A stretch of DNA of 64,000 nucleotides from CAZUNO01 sp964621445 [NCBI: Candidatus Hadarchaeota archaeon] (GCA_964621445.1 CAZUNO010000014.1:11991-75990); one strand, 5' to 3'; positions 1 to 8,943 are shown, counted from the stretch's first letter. Notes: generated by a model from the sequence alone, not told the origin. Made by a program: numbers and translations.

Positions 1-249
1 AATTTTATTCATTAGCTCAAGCTTTTTCTGGTGGCCGATTTCGGGGTCGGGAAAGGCCCACTTGGCAACCAGGGGCATGGCCCCCCATCCCTGGGATACC
101 TCTCCTTCCCTGTTCCTGACCCTGGCCTCCACGATCATGGATACCGAGTTCCTCACCACAACCTGCCCGAATTTCAGAGGAACCCGGAGCTTATCCATTC
201 TAAAAATTGGTTTCAGCTCCTGTACGCTAATGTCCGAGTCCAAGCACAA
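1..249 (-). CDS. Enolase-superfamily (muconate/mandelate-like) protein, N-terminal part only
   Basis: The reading frame is open on the minus strand from a TTG at 249 down to the window edge, so only about 83 N-terminal residues are present. It contains segments such as LRVPLKFGQVVVRNS and GWGAMPLVAKWAFPDP, which look like the N-terminal capping domain of mandelate racemase/muconate lactonizing enzymes (beta strand, then a pattern of the kind seen in planctomycetal members). The start is uncertain: TTG 249 follows a GGTGATG ribosome site, TTG 243 is also possible, and ATG 198 would cut into the conserved part. The catalytic barrel lies outside the window, so no reaction can be assigned. Confidence 0.55.
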   Translation of the reverse strand, partial: MCLDSDISVQELKPIFRMDKLRVPLKFGQVVVRNSVSMIVEARVRNREGEVSQGWGAMPLVAKWAFPDPEIGHQKKLELMNKI

Positions 250-432
250 TTACATCACCATCGATCCTTTGATACAGTGTGTCTACCCTTAATTCCTGCC
301 ATCAGGTAAGTCACTTCGGTTTCCCGCATCGCAGTTCTCTTTCTTTTTCAATTCAAGGCATGCCTATTCGTATTTGCCCAGATAGGTTTTTTCGTGAAAA
401 GCTTTTTGGGGGGTTTTCCATTTTTACGTATT

Positions 433-1173
433 ATGGCTATTGAATGGTGGGAGAATTTCTTCTCAGGGTTTTGTTTGGAGGCCCAGCGGCAGGCGAGAAG
501 CCCGAAGCAGAACCAGGCAGAGGCGGAATTTATCGAGGACCTTCTCGATCTGGAGGAGAGTTCGAAGCTTCTTGACGTTCCATGTGGGAATGGAAGGCTT
601 TCCCTGGAGTTAGCTTCCCGTGGCCATAGGGTTACCGGGGTTGACATGACCAAGCACCTCCTTGAGGAGGCCAGTAGGATGTCGGCAGATAGGGGGCTTG
701 AAATCAAATGGGAGAATAGGGAAATGAGGGATCTTCCCTGGGATGATGAGTTCGATGGGGCTTTCTGCATGTGGGGGAGCTTTGGATATTTCGATGATGA
801 GGGTAACGCGGAATTCCTGAAGGCGGTCTCTGGGTGTATCAAGAAGGGGGCCAATTTTGTGCTGGATGTTCATGCCGCGGAGGGTCTTATGCCGAAGTTT
901 GAGCGTCGGGGTTGGCAGTGGATGGGAGATGTACTTTTGGTTGAGGATCGGAGTTACGATGTTAACACCGGTCGAGTGGAAGAGGAATGGTTGCTGATAA
1001 GGGACGGGGTCTTAGAGGAGAAGCACAGTTCAATCCGGGTCTATACCTACAGAGAGATCCGGCGCATGCTTGAGCGCGCTGGTTTCGAGGATATACAGGG
1101 GTACGGCTCTCTGGAAAAGGAGCCTTTCCAGCTAGGATCCAAAAGGCTTTACCTAGTGTCCCGGAAAGCCTAG
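433..1173 (+). CDS. Class I SAM-dependent methyltransferase
   Basis: A 246-residue protein with a Rossmann methyltransferase fold. Motif I reads LLDVPCGNGR at residues 46-55, the acidic residue that binds the ribose of SAM is D71 in VTGVDMT, and a motif with WGSFGYF follows the post-II region. The C-terminal half (IRVYTYREIRRMLERAGFEDI) is typical of small-molecule methyltransferases. I start at ATG 433 because upstream codons encode an unconserved tail. Substrate is unknown. It is divergent from the enolase-like gene and stands alone. Confidence 0.85.
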   Translation: MAIEWWENFFSGFCLEAQRQARSPKQNQAEAEFIEDLLDLEESSKLLDVPCGNGRLSLELASRGHRVTGVDMTKHLLEEASRMSADRGLEIKWENREMRDLPWDDEFDGAFCMWGSFGYFDDEGNAEFLKAVSGCIKKGANFVLDVHAAEGLMPKFERRGWQWMGDVLLVEDRSYDVNTGRVEEEWLLIRDGVLEEKHSSIRVYTYREIRRMLERAGFEDIQGYGSLEKEPFQLGSKRLYLVSRKA

Positions 1174-1274
1174 AAATCTGGAAAAAAGCACCGAATATCT
1201 TACCTTAATTTTTTCGACAAACAATAAGTCCACTCAGATTCAGGGTGAAGTCTCAGACTCTAAGTAACCGTGGT

Positions 1275-1379
1275 ATGGATTACATCTCCAGGTGTGTAGG
1301 GTTGAGTCGTGGGGAGACCTTGGTGAAAGGAGAGGCTAAAATCATCTCAGGGTTGAAGCTTTGAATATCGAAACATATT
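1275..1379 (+). pseudogene. Remnant of a vapC (PIN toxin) C-terminus
   Basis: Translation of this stretch (starting MDYISRCVGLSRGET) lines up codon by codon with the C-terminus of the intact PIN toxin at 62971-63078 (MDVIAGCVALSHGEA). The alignment then slips by one base near 1362, after which LNIETYW matches LNIETY of the intact copy. No upstream PIN sequence or antitoxin is visible. It is therefore a decayed C-terminal fragment lying immediately upstream of the amidotransferase-like gene, the same order as at the right end of the window. Confidence 0.7.
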
Positions 1380-1391
1380 GGTAAGGACAAG

Positions 1392-1399
1392 CTTTTATT
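1392..1399 (+). promoter_or_regulatory. TATA-like box, leaderless promoter
   Basis: CTTTTATT is centred about 26 nt upstream of ATG 1422. That is the archaeal TATA-to-start-site distance, so transcription would begin at the start codon. Confidence 0.5.
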
Positions 1400-1421
1400 T
1401 CTTGAAGCACTAATCTGGCCA

Positions 1422-2648
1422 ATGCGCCTGTTCCTGATCCTAGTTGCCATTTTCATTCTGGCCCCAGTTTCGGCGAACGAGCGTATCAATATGCTACTTA
1501 TAGGCCAGGTGGTTCCCGAGACCTGTCCCCTCCAAGGATGGTTCGACTCCGAGCCAGCTGTTACCTACACCATGGTGCCAACAAAAATCCATTACAGCAT
1601 GGACCATGAGGATGCCCGGCGATTCATCAAGATCTACTTCCCCCGGAACAGGGAACAGGCGTGGGATTACGACTTTTTCATGTTCATCAACCCGTATTTC
1701 GAGCCCTTCACATCGGTGCAGGTGAGCAATCTACGCTCCGCGGTCGTTGAGGGCGGGAGCGGTGCCTTCCAGACCTTGGGGGGAATCACCATCGACTGGA
1801 CTAACCTCAACACTCCTTGGCTGCAATCCACCTTGGCCGAGATCTTCCCCAACGATCCCTCGGCGGCCGGGACGTGGGCGGGCAGCAAGGAAGGCAACCT
1901 TCCCTACAAGGTCATCTTGGAGAAGGAAAAGAGCCTTCCGCCGGTGCTGAAGGCATTTCTGCCCGTGGGCATAGAGGAGGTGCCTGGTTACTGGACCATA
2001 GTTCTGATACTCCCCCAGGAAGGGGCAACGGTTTGGGCCAGGGCCGTGGGTGCGTATCCAGGGGTCACCGGCGCACCCCATCCATGGTTACTCTCCTGGA
2101 GGTATGGAGAGGGCATGACATGGTCAGTGGCCGATGACCTGGACTGTCCGTGGTGGTGGGGTGTCTACAAACCCTCAGAACAGGAGTACGGCCTCGACAT
2201 TTTGATGAATATTGCCTACCATTCCCTAGATAGACCACTCATTGACGAAGTAGTGCTAGTAAATTCCGTGAGAAGGAGCTTCCGTAGGTACCAGCAGAGG
2301 GACTCGGGGCTCACCTCGATCCTGGCGTTCGTTGAGAATTTCGGCGCCTCGACGGAGGGGATACTCGAGGCCAGGGAGAAGCTGGATCAGGATCTGGGGA
2401 ACGCCATGGACCTCTACCTCGATGGTCGATACCAGGAGGCCCTGGAGGCGTCACATGATGCTATAGACGGGCTCGTCTCGCTCGAGGAGGATTCCATCGA
2501 ACTCAAGAACGAGGCCCTGATGTGGGTCCACATCATAGAGTGGGCCACGGTAACGGGGACAGGCATGGTGGTTGGTGTCGCCGTTTACCTGCTGATGATC
2601 CAGAGGAGGCTCTTCCGGCAGGTGGGTCTAACGAGATATCACGATTGA
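1422..2648 (+). CDS. Secreted, C-terminally anchored GATase1/ThuA-like protein (paralogue 1)
   Basis: 408 residues: a signal peptide at about 1-18 ending VSA, an ectodomain with alternating beta/alpha pattern that resembles class I glutamine-amidotransferase/ThuA-like folds, an amphipathic helical region at about 300-365, one membrane helix at about 372-394 (within IIEWATVTGTGMVVGVAVYL), and a short basic tail (QRRLFRQVGLTR). The topology is predicted to be outside-ectodomain, inside-tail. Two full paralogues lie at 17718-18863 and 19025-20275 and fragments at 2932-3192 and 63135-63229; the anchor and tail are the best conserved parts. I see no clear catalytic Cys-His-Glu triad, so a binding role is possible. 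Function is unknown. Confidence 0.7.
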   Translation: MRLFLILVAIFILAPVSANERINMLLIGQVVPETCPLQGWFDSEPAVTYTMVPTKIHYSMDHEDARRFIKIYFPRNREQAWDYDFFMFINPYFEPFTSVQVSNLRSAVVEGGSGAFQTLGGITIDWTNLNTPWLQSTLAEIFPNDPSAAGTWAGSKEGNLPYKVILEKEKSLPPVLKAFLPVGIEEVPGYWTIVLILPQEGATVWARAVGAYPGVTGAPHPWLLSWRYGEGMTWSVADDLDCPWWWGVYKPSEQEYGLDILMNIAYHSLDRPLIDEVVLVNSVRRSFRRYQQRDSGLTSILAFVENFGASTEGILEAREKLDQDLGNAMDLYLDGRYQEALEASHDAIDGLVSLEEDSIELKNEALMWVHIIEWATVTGTGMVVGVAVYLLMIQRRLFRQVGLTRYHD

Positions 2649-2931
2649 AGCCGTTGTAGGTTCGGGGACTAGGTATCACCGAACTAGTCATTTCCTGGAG
2701 ACTCGGATTCTGGGATTGGAATATTTCAAGGTAACTAACTTCAAATTCCCATTGGTTTCCATGCGATCCATTCCGTAAATATGGAGGAGATGGAGAGATA
2801 AATCGCTACCGATAACGTCAGGAATTTCTCTCGGTATCCCGGTATCGAGGTATACAGCCTCATTAGACGATACCTGTCTCGAAATACACAGTGATGTATG
2901 CCGTGTACCATTGATTCCAGTTCGGCATGAA

Positions 2932-3192
2932 CTAGTGTATCTCGTCCCTAAACTTGGTGGTTCTCACCGCTCTGTAGAGCCTTCGTCTGATTATCAGAGT
3001 CCACAGCACGAACTCAGAGATGAAGAGGGCCGAGGAAGAGACCAGCCATTCGATAACGTAAACCCACATCAGGGCCTTCCTCTTCTCCCTCCTGCCATGG
3101 ATTCCCCTGGCCTCCATCTTGAGCCATCTCCCTCTCTGTTCATTCTCGACCTTGACTTGGTCTTCAGAGAGAGGTCCTGAACTTGGGGTCAC
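2932..3192 (-). pseudogene. C-terminal fragment of a GATase-like membrane paralogue
   Basis: The frame encodes the anchor signature of the family: KALMWVYVIEWLVSS, a membrane helix, then IIRRRLYRAVRTTKF, matching paralogue 1 (EALMWVHIIEW ... IQRRLFRQVGLTR). The roughly 340 residues of ectodomain that should precede it are not recognisable upstream (3193-3534). It is a truncated relic on the opposite strand to paralogue 1, giving a tail-to-tail arrangement. Confidence 0.65.
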
Positions 3193-3534
3193 ATGATCGG
3201 ACCTGATTTGAAATAAAGGAAGTCACCTACAGGGAGAGCCTCCCGGCTGATTCCGATTAACGGGTCAAAAGTAAGGCTCAGAACGAACACGAGGAAAGCT
3301 AGTTATCAGGGGCTATTCCTGGAAGACCTATCTCAAAGCGGGCGGTGAGCTTAGTTTGGCGGACTGTACCGTCCCGGTCTGGTGCAGGAAGGCAAGGGCC
3401 AATCCCCTTACCTTTGATCAGAACATAGTTAGCAGGGCTGAAAATCCGGATAACCCCCGATAATGGCGTTGGAAATAGGGGGTATGTCATAGGACCTGGT
3501 TGTCACGGACCATTTGCAGCGATGTTAACTAAAA
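3193..3534. other. Non-coding stretch, no recognised gene
   Basis: No convincing coding frame. A 63-codon minus frame at 3299-3490 has no recognisable family. The region may be decayed sequence belonging to the truncated paralogue downstream on the minus strand. Confidence 0.4.
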
Positions 3535-4559
3535 TCATTCCCCTTCCTTCAGGCCAAGCCTACGCATGGTTCTTTTCTCGTCCTTTATGAAATCTGAGGA
3601 AGAGAATTTCTCATATAGCTCCTTCAGTCGTGGCCTGCCATTTTGCTGCTCCGTGCTCCACTCCCGGGCGAAATCCCCGGAATCGATTTTGTCCATTTGC
3701 TTTCTCATGAACTTCCTGATACCACGGTAACCGAGATCGGATTTTCCCTCGAGTATCTCTTCAGTCCTTGACAGCTGTCCGTACTGGCTGGTCCTTGAGT
3801 GAAGGGGCATCTGGCCCATGACTCCTCTTTTCGCCATCAGGTCAAATATGTAGGACATTTCACGGGAAAGGTACTCCTCGGTCAGTATTATCTCGGGGGG
3901 TAGCCCCTCCTCCATCTCGATTTCATACTTGGCCATAAGGGCGTTTAGGAATATAGGCATCAGTCCCTGCTCGGTAAGCAGGTCGGTCTTGGTCTCCATG
4001 GCAAATGTGCCCTCCACGACCCCTGATCGGGTGGCACCTATGGCCTTGCTGAGGGCCAGGGCGACCTCCTTTGCCTCCCCCGAATGGTCCTGGGCCACGG
4101 CCAGGAGGGCGGGTGCACTCTCTCCATTTAGGTAAAGCTCCCCGACCATCTCGCCGATCATCCTGGGTGCAACCAGCGTTACGTCAACATATCCCGGCGG
4201 AGCTATGTAGTCGTAGGTTATGTTATATCCCGATGCGAAGTTGATAACGTCCCCTTCCTCAAGGTTTCCCTGGATATCCGCGGCATATACCTCGGGGGCC
4301 ACCTCGTCGGGGACTACCAGGAGTATTACATCGCTTTTCCTGACCGCCTTGGGTATGGAGTAGACCTCGAACCGTCCTCCTCCGCCCGTTTCCATGATTT
4401 GTCCCTTATATTTCCCACTATGAGGTTCTCCAGTCCGGAGTCCCTCATATTTAGACCCTGTGCCCTGCCCTGGTTTCCATAACCGATGATGGATACAGTT
4501 CTGCCCTCCAAATACCGGAGGTCCGCGTCATCGTCGTAGAAGATTCTAGCTTTGGTCAA
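3535..4559 (-). pseudogene. Ketol-acid reductoisomerase-like gene with a frameshift
   Basis: Two overlapping minus frames together make one KARI-like protein of about 340 residues. The N-terminal frame (TTG 4559) has the NAD(P)H site [16 protein letters not shown] and ends [14 protein letters not shown]; the second continues [23 protein letters not shown]. One base appears to be missing near 4371-4374. The metal ligands of the family are kept in TKTDLLTEQ, and the later acidic helix reads EEYLSREMSYIFDL, but the usual DLFGEQ motif is changed, so it is a divergent member. KARI normally acts in branched-chain amino acid synthesis, but no other ilv gene is near. It has a strong GGAGAGG site before TTG 4559. 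Pseudogene or consensus error. Confidence 0.7.
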
Positions 4560-5213
4560 GTTCCTCTCCTCCCCTTCCCTGGTAAAACGAGTCCCTGATT
4601 TGAATATCTTTACAAAGCTGGAGAGTTTTTCGTATCCCTATAGCTTGACCTCTCCGCTTCGAGAAATCCATGATAATCGGCGGAAATCCAAGAATTAGGA
4701 TAATAATGATGGGGCTAATCAAATTGGACTATTGCGGGAATTTCGTTATAGATGATTTGAAATTAAACCATTCACCCCTCTGGGATGTGGATTGGCCTTT
4801 GTCAGATATGCTCATTGGTGGAATCAAGATTCAACTCATTAATGACTAAGGGAAGATGATATCCCGGGATATCAGACCTCACTTCGAAGTCTCGTATTCG
4901 TGTTAATCAGATGGAGTAGCCTTTACTAATTCGCTACGGCTCCGTCATGGGGCTTGGATTCCTTGGCGGCCCGATAGATATCTTTCTGTAGTTGGTATAG
5001 GAGCTCACATCCCCATCTTTCTTCCATGAAAAAACGGAAGCAATTGCGTATTTATTAATTTATAAATTCCATATAGATAGAAAAGGGAATTATAAGAAAA
5101 ATATTATAAGAATATGTTATAATTAAAAATCCATATTCTTGGGGAAATCTGCTTTTTCAAAGAAATGAAAGATAAACACATATATCTATTCAAATAACAA
5201 TTACAATGCCGTC
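4560..5213. other. Long AT-rich intergenic region
   Basis: About 650 nt without a supported gene. GC falls sharply toward 5040-5200, where runs of A and T dominate, in contrast to the GC-rich flanks. A TATA-like AAGATATTC on the minus strand near 4602-4612 could serve the KARI-like gene. The low GC continues into the next two genes. Confidence 0.5.
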
Positions 5214-5501
5214 TTGGGGTTCGAGGGAAGGACTTTGGTTCTAACTAAAGAGTCAAGAGACTTGGAAGATAATGAGACAGAAATAGAAAGGTACATGTCT
5301 GATTTTATTTTGATAAGTGATAGGCTAGAAGAACTACGTAAAAAATATCCTGGGCAGTATATAACCGTAAAAGAAGGAAAAATAGTAGACTCTGATAAGG
5401 ACTTGGAAACTTTATTGCGTCGTCTTGAAGAAAAGGGAATAGACCCAAGTAAGACCGCGATAGATTATATTTCGGAAAAACCAGAATTGCTAATTGTGTA
5501 G
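5214..5501 (+). CDS. DUF5678-family small protein
   Basis: Up to 95 residues. The C-terminal half carries the DUF5678 pattern: YPGQYITVKEGKIVDSD, then a helix with LLRRLEEKGIDPSK and a closing strand ELLIV. The start is uncertain: TTG 5214, or ATG 5295 giving a compact 69-residue protein beginning MSDFILISD. It ends 25 nt before the retropepsin-like gene, on the same strand. From memory, DUF5678 proteins in archaea are often found beside aspartyl-protease-like proteins. The molecular role is unknown. Base composition is lower in GC than surrounding genes. Confidence 0.7.
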   Translation: MGFEGRTLVLTKESRDLEDNETEIERYMSDFILISDRLEELRKKYPGQYITVKEGKIVDSDKDLETLLRRLEEKGIDPSKTAIDYISEKPELLIV

Positions 5502-5526
5502 TATTGGCTCTTGTTTTGTGGTTTTT

Positions 5527-5955
5527 ATGCGAATAAGGACCTATTTCACAAAATGGGGTGCTTCTAAATTCTCTTTCGTGCCGGTTCATTTTGAGGTGGA
5601 GGCTCTGAAACTTCAGGGAAAGCTATCATTCCTAGTTGACACTGGTGCGTCTGCTACAAACATGAGTTCCATGGATGCAAAAAGGAATAGCATCAATTAT
5701 CAAAAATTCAATCGCACAGGCCAACCTAGGGGAGTTGGAAAAGGTGCAAAACTCTATCAAATACCTCATGGGATCGAGTTTACTTTCCAGACCGTCGCAA
5801 GAGGGACTTGGAAACTATCTATGAAAAGCTTTAATGTGCTAGAAAATCCGGCAAATTCTCCGCTGCCAAGTCTATTGGGTAATGACTTCCTTGATGAAAT
5901 TGGGTTCAAGCTCATTTATGACCGACCTATGTCAGCGGCATATTTTGAGGCTTAA
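5527..5955 (+). CDS. Retropepsin-like aspartyl protease
   Basis: 142 residues from ATG 5527. The catalytic motif VDTGAS is at residues 37-42, preceded by the family's hydrophobic strand (GKLSFLVDTG). Near the C-terminus LLGNDFLDEIGFKLIYD matches the second signature of retropepsin-like proteins (hydrophobic-hydrophobic-Gly-x-Asp/Asn-hydrophobic). Only one DTG is present, so the active form would be a homodimer, as in retroviral proteases. No signal peptide or membrane segment is evident. It is probably co-transcribed with the DUF5678 gene. Confidence 0.8.
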   Translation: MRIRTYFTKWGASKFSFVPVHFEVEALKLQGKLSFLVDTGASATNMSSMDAKRNSINYQKFNRTGQPRGVGKGAKLYQIPHGIEFTFQTVARGTWKLSMKSFNVLENPANSPLPSLLGNDFLDEIGFKLIYDRPMSAAYFEA

Positions 5956-6041
5956 AGATATTTCAAAGCTAATTGTGGAAGTTGGCTCAGAGATATCAAG
6001 TTTCAAGGTAGCAAAGGGCGATCAATTTTGATTCTGGGTTT

Positions 6042-6761
6042 CTAGGTTTTTGGTGAGTAGCTGAACTCGGAGAGTATCTCGGAGTTTTTGTGGAGGTGGT
6101 CGAGTATAGCTATATTTTGCCAGGGTCCGGAGAAGTGCAGTACGTTGGCAGGTATATGACCGGTCCATATAATTCCCCTCTTGGCGTACTCGATTTTGGT
6201 TGGGCCTTGGAGACATGATTCTAGGCAAGTGATAGCCGACTCGCATATCACCTCGCTGTCTATGCCGTAGGGACTCATCCCGGAAATAGTGGCCTGGACC
6301 GATCCCTTTCCACATCCAGGGCATAGGAAGGTGCAGGGAATACAGGGATCATGGGCGTTGCGGATGAATACGGAGACCGATTTTCTTGTAGGAAGTTGTT
6401 CGGAGTAGGGTTTTTCGCCCTCTTTGTGGATAAATGCCCAGTCAAGATCGTCTTTTCCCTGGCCTGACAGGTTGCCGTTGGGTTTGGGAACCCATTTCCT
6501 TGTTTTGCTGTGTCGGTAATACCGTGCCCTACGGTCGCCGGGAGACCGGGTTTCAGGGCTCTTGCTTTTAGATGGGGTGAGATGTTTTTTACCGGAATAT
6601 TTTGCCTCGAACTCTGCTGGAAATCCGAATCGTTTAGATATCTCGTGCGATATGCAATTAATATCTGTATTTTGGGCGGTGACCCCTTTGATTATGGAAC
6701 AGATCAGAGATACCCTTAACCTTTTGGATTTAAGCCCCGTGGGGCAGAGGTGGATGTTCAA
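6042..6761 (-). CDS. Unrecognised Cys-containing protein, downstream of the HTH gene
   Basis: 239 residues, basic, no family recognised. A cluster of cysteines (DPCIPCTFLCPGCGKGS, about residues 137-153) could form a metal-binding knuckle, with further Cys in VICESAITCLESC. The TTG start overlaps the TGA stop of the HTH gene in a TTGA arrangement, which implies translational coupling. A second minus frame at 6022-6324 overlaps it; I prefer this one because it is longer and coupled. Coding status is probable, function unknown. Confidence 0.5.
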   Translation of the reverse strand: MNIHLCPTGLKSKRLRVSLICSIIKGVTAQNTDINCISHEISKRFGFPAEFEAKYSGKKHLTPSKSKSPETRSPGDRRARYYRHSKTRKWVPKPNGNLSGQGKDDLDWAFIHKEGEKPYSEQLPTRKSVSVFIRNAHDPCIPCTFLCPGCGKGSVQATISGMSPYGIDSEVICESAITCLESCLQGPTKIEYAKRGIIWTGHIPANVLHFSGPWQNIAILDHLHKNSEILSEFSYSPKT

Positions 6762-7240
6762 GTGCCCACCTCTTCGAAGGTTTGGTCAGTTTCCGGCCAT
6801 GCCCTGGTGAAGATTATGCCAGCGAGTTTGGCGGGTGGGTAGTTTTTCTCCCTGCTGTTTATGGAAACTCCTAGTCTGTCCGCTTCCCTTAGCAGATGGG
6901 AACGGCAGGAGTCTTTTTCCGGGCACTGCTCGCACTGACCCTGGTGTGGCCTCCAGACCATTATGCCTCGGCTCGGTGAGAAGGTTATCAAAACCTTGGA
7001 TTGGAACTCCTGGCTATAGCCGATAAGGAATCCCTTCTCAGGGTCCATGGTCCTTATCATGACCCGGTTCATTTCGGCGGCCTCCACCATAGCCTTGTAT
7101 ATCTTGGAATCCACCGATTGCAGGCTCTTGCTGACATGTTGCCTAGATTTCGCAATCTCCCTGGATATATCGATGGGTTTTAATCCCTCGAGGCGGAGTT
7201 GCCAGATCTTCCTCTGACCGCGGGTTAGAAGTGTAGACAA
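6758..7240 (-). CDS. HTH DNA-binding protein, Tfx-like N-terminus, with Cys motif
   Basis: About 160 residues. The N-terminus LLTRGQRKIWQLRLEGLKP followed by ISREIAKSRQHVSKSL is a helix-turn-helix resembling the sigma-70 region 4 / archaeal Tfx type. C103, C106 and C112 (CEQCPEKDSC) may bind metal. The frame extends to GTG 7264, but I favour TTG 7240 because an A/T box (7268-7275) would place a leaderless start there and because Tfx-type proteins begin close to the HTH. A perfect palindrome lies 37 nt upstream, suggesting autoregulation and control of the divergent 518-aa gene. Confidence 0.6.
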   Translation of the reverse strand: MSTLLTRGQRKIWQLRLEGLKPIDISREIAKSRQHVSKSLQSVDSKIYKAMVEAAEMNRVMIRTMDPEKGFLIGYSQEFQSKVLITFSPSRGIMVWRPHQGQCEQCPEKDSCRSHLLREADRLGVSINSREKNYPPAKLAGIIFTRAWPETDQTFEEVGT

Positions 7241-7276
7241 CGACGAATCCTGACGCCAAAACACTAATAAGTATTT

Positions 7277-7296
7277 GTCAACAGACGACTGTTGAC
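7277..7296. promoter_or_regulatory. Perfect palindrome, candidate operator between divergent genes
   Basis: GTCAACAG-ACGA-CTGTTGAC is an 8-bp perfect inverted repeat with a 4-bp spacer. It sits between the HTH gene (minus) and the 518-aa gene (plus), just upstream of the A/T-rich box inferred for the HTH gene. The likely ligand is the HTH protein itself; this is inference. Confidence 0.55.
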
Positions 7297-7386
7297 ATTT
7301 CTGTGCCCGGTTTTTGGTGGAGCTTCCTGGGGATATGTAGGCCTTTCCGTCGATCTCTTCACTCCGGGGCCTGATGTTCGACCTAG

Positions 7387-8943
7387 GTGGTGTTCTCTTT
7401 GGAGCTGTGTTATCCCGATCCTAAGATTAGGCAGGAGCTTTACTGGAAGGAGCGAAGGGTGAATGACCCCGGGGATTTAGAGGGGTTTGAGTTTAGACCG
7501 GTATCTCTAGAGGTGGGTGGGAAGGAGATCTTTGAGCATGATTCAAATGGGTCCTGGTCCAAAGTAGGGTTGCTAGTTTCATGTAATCAGGATTCTCTTT
7601 GCATTCTCCCGGGATTGAGGACATTACCCCTTGGTTCACCAAAGGGGAGGGAATTGAAACCTGTAGGACGAACAAGATATGGTGTCGGGGACGGGGAGAT
7701 AGAGTTGGGGTTACTCCTAATGGATGGGGTGAGGCTATTGAGAGTGTGTGGACTCTTCTCCCCATTCATTGTAACCGCCAAACAGGCCTTGTCACCGAGC
7801 GAGAAGGACCTCCTACAGGAGGTAGGGGATCTCCGAATGGAAAGCCATGGAATATCTCTATGGCTTCCTTTTTCTAGGCCTGAGGTGAGGCTTCAAGCCC
7901 AGGAGTTCCCGGATACGGTTGCGGTGGTGACCCGGGAAGCAGGAAAGAGTGGGGAGGTAATCTCGAGTATAGGAGTTATGCCCTTCTACCACCAGCGGGT
8001 TGGGGAGCTCATGGAGAGATGTGGGCGTGCTCATCTACAGAAAACTGGGAGAATCAAGATCAGCGGTAGGAAGTTGCCAATTAGAGAGTTCTATAACAAA
8101 CCAACGGCCTGGCTAAACTTCTGCCAGTTAAATGATGCCAAATCCTGGGAGCTCTCCGTCTGCGAGAAGGTTTCAGCAAATACACTGGAACGGAGCAGAC
8201 TCCTCTCCTTCACCCTGGCGAGAGAGGTGGAAAGAGTCCCTAGAACCAGGGGGATCAAGAGGATCGGTCAAAACCAGGCAAGGTTGATTATGCTGGACCA
8301 GGGAGGGGCCACTGGGCAGGTTGTCAGGACTGAGCCAAAAAGATGGAAGCCAAGGGGAGCCGGGTCGATAATGGCCAACGAACTAAGGTACCTAACCGAG
8401 ATCACGACCAACAGGGGTACATATAAAATGCGGTCCGAGGCCGTTGCCGATTTCAGATCGGATAAGTGGAGACGGAAAGACCAATTTCGACTAAACCAGC
8501 TCCTCTTTGCGGGAGAAAGACCTGCCCTTGAAAAAGGAGAAATAGCCTTGTTTTGCTTCAATATAGGGCAACCAGAGGTCATCAGGACAACAACGGGAAC
8601 CCGTATGCAGGTGGTTGCTGAGCCGAGAACCCAGAGCATCGACGTGTATATAACCCACTTGGAACAAAAGAACGGAGATCTCTATGTGGACGGGTTCCGG
8701 TCAATAGGAAGCTTCACCGCCATACCTCTTGACCAGGTAAATCCTACATACCTCATAAGAGGAGGAACCCTACGATGGAGACCTCTAAAGATAACCCACC
8801 GGTTCCTAGAACAAAACTCCAAGTTCCCCGTGGTATTCAAGGATGAAAAACACACCATCAATGTGGCCATCACCAAGAAACCCTCCACCCACCTCATAGC
8901 ACCAAAATCAGCAAATGGTTGCTGGGAGAGAACCAAGATTTAA
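7387..8943 (+). CDS. Unrecognised 518-residue basic protein
   Basis: A long uninterrupted frame from GTG 7387, with no family I recognise, no signal peptide and no membrane segment. The C-terminal half is rich in Lys/Arg (KWRRKDQFRLNQ, LRWRPLKITHRF), suggesting nucleic-acid contact. Two internal parts look like beta-rich domains separated near residue 300. It is divergent from the HTH/Cys-rich pair across a palindrome, which suggests one regulated unit. The next gene (sulfatase) starts 36 nt downstream, so read-through is possible. Coding is supported by length and by the absence of a better frame. Confidence 0.6.
   Translation: MVFSLELCYPDPKIRQELYWKERRVNDPGDLEGFEFRPVSLEVGGKEIFEHDSNGSWSKVGLLVSCNQDSLCILPGLRTLPLGSPKGRELKPVGRTRYGVGDGEIELGLLLMDGVRLLRVCGLFSPFIVTAKQALSPSEKDLLQEVGDLRMESHGISLWLPFSRPEVRLQAQEFPDTVAVVTREAGKSGEVISSIGVMPFYHQRVGELMERCGRAHLQKTGRIKISGRKLPIREFYNKPTAWLNFCQLNDAKSWELSVCEKVSANTLERSRLLSFTLAREVERVPRTRGIKRIGQNQARLIMLDQGGATGQVVRTEPKRWKPRGAGSIMANELRYLTEITTNRGTYKMRSEAVADFRSDKWRRKDQFRLNQLLFAGERPALEKGEIALFCFNIGQPEVIRTTTGTRMQVVAEPRTQSIDVYITHLEQKNGDLYVDGFRSIGSFTAIPLDQVNPTYLIRGGTLRWRPLKITHRFLEQNSKFPVVFKDEKHTINVAITKKPSTHLIAPKSANGCWERTKI

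Larger units (their letters stand above)
1275..1526 (+). repeat. Left copy of a long-range duplicated segment
   Basis: This 252-nt stretch (vapC tail, spacer, and the first 105 nt of the amidotransferase-like gene) recurs at 62971-63229. The best-matched part is in the signal-peptide region, where about 60 bases are nearly identical including GTTTCGGCGAACGAGCGTAT. The spacers between the vapC tail and the signal peptide are diverged and differ in length. Similarity ends abruptly at ACCTGT in both copies. Confidence 0.75.

Noticed and set aside
6022-6324. 100-codon minus-strand frame overlapping the Cys-containing protein
   Set aside because: The alternative frame is longer, translationally coupled to the HTH gene, and has the Cys pattern; two overlapping genes are unlikely.
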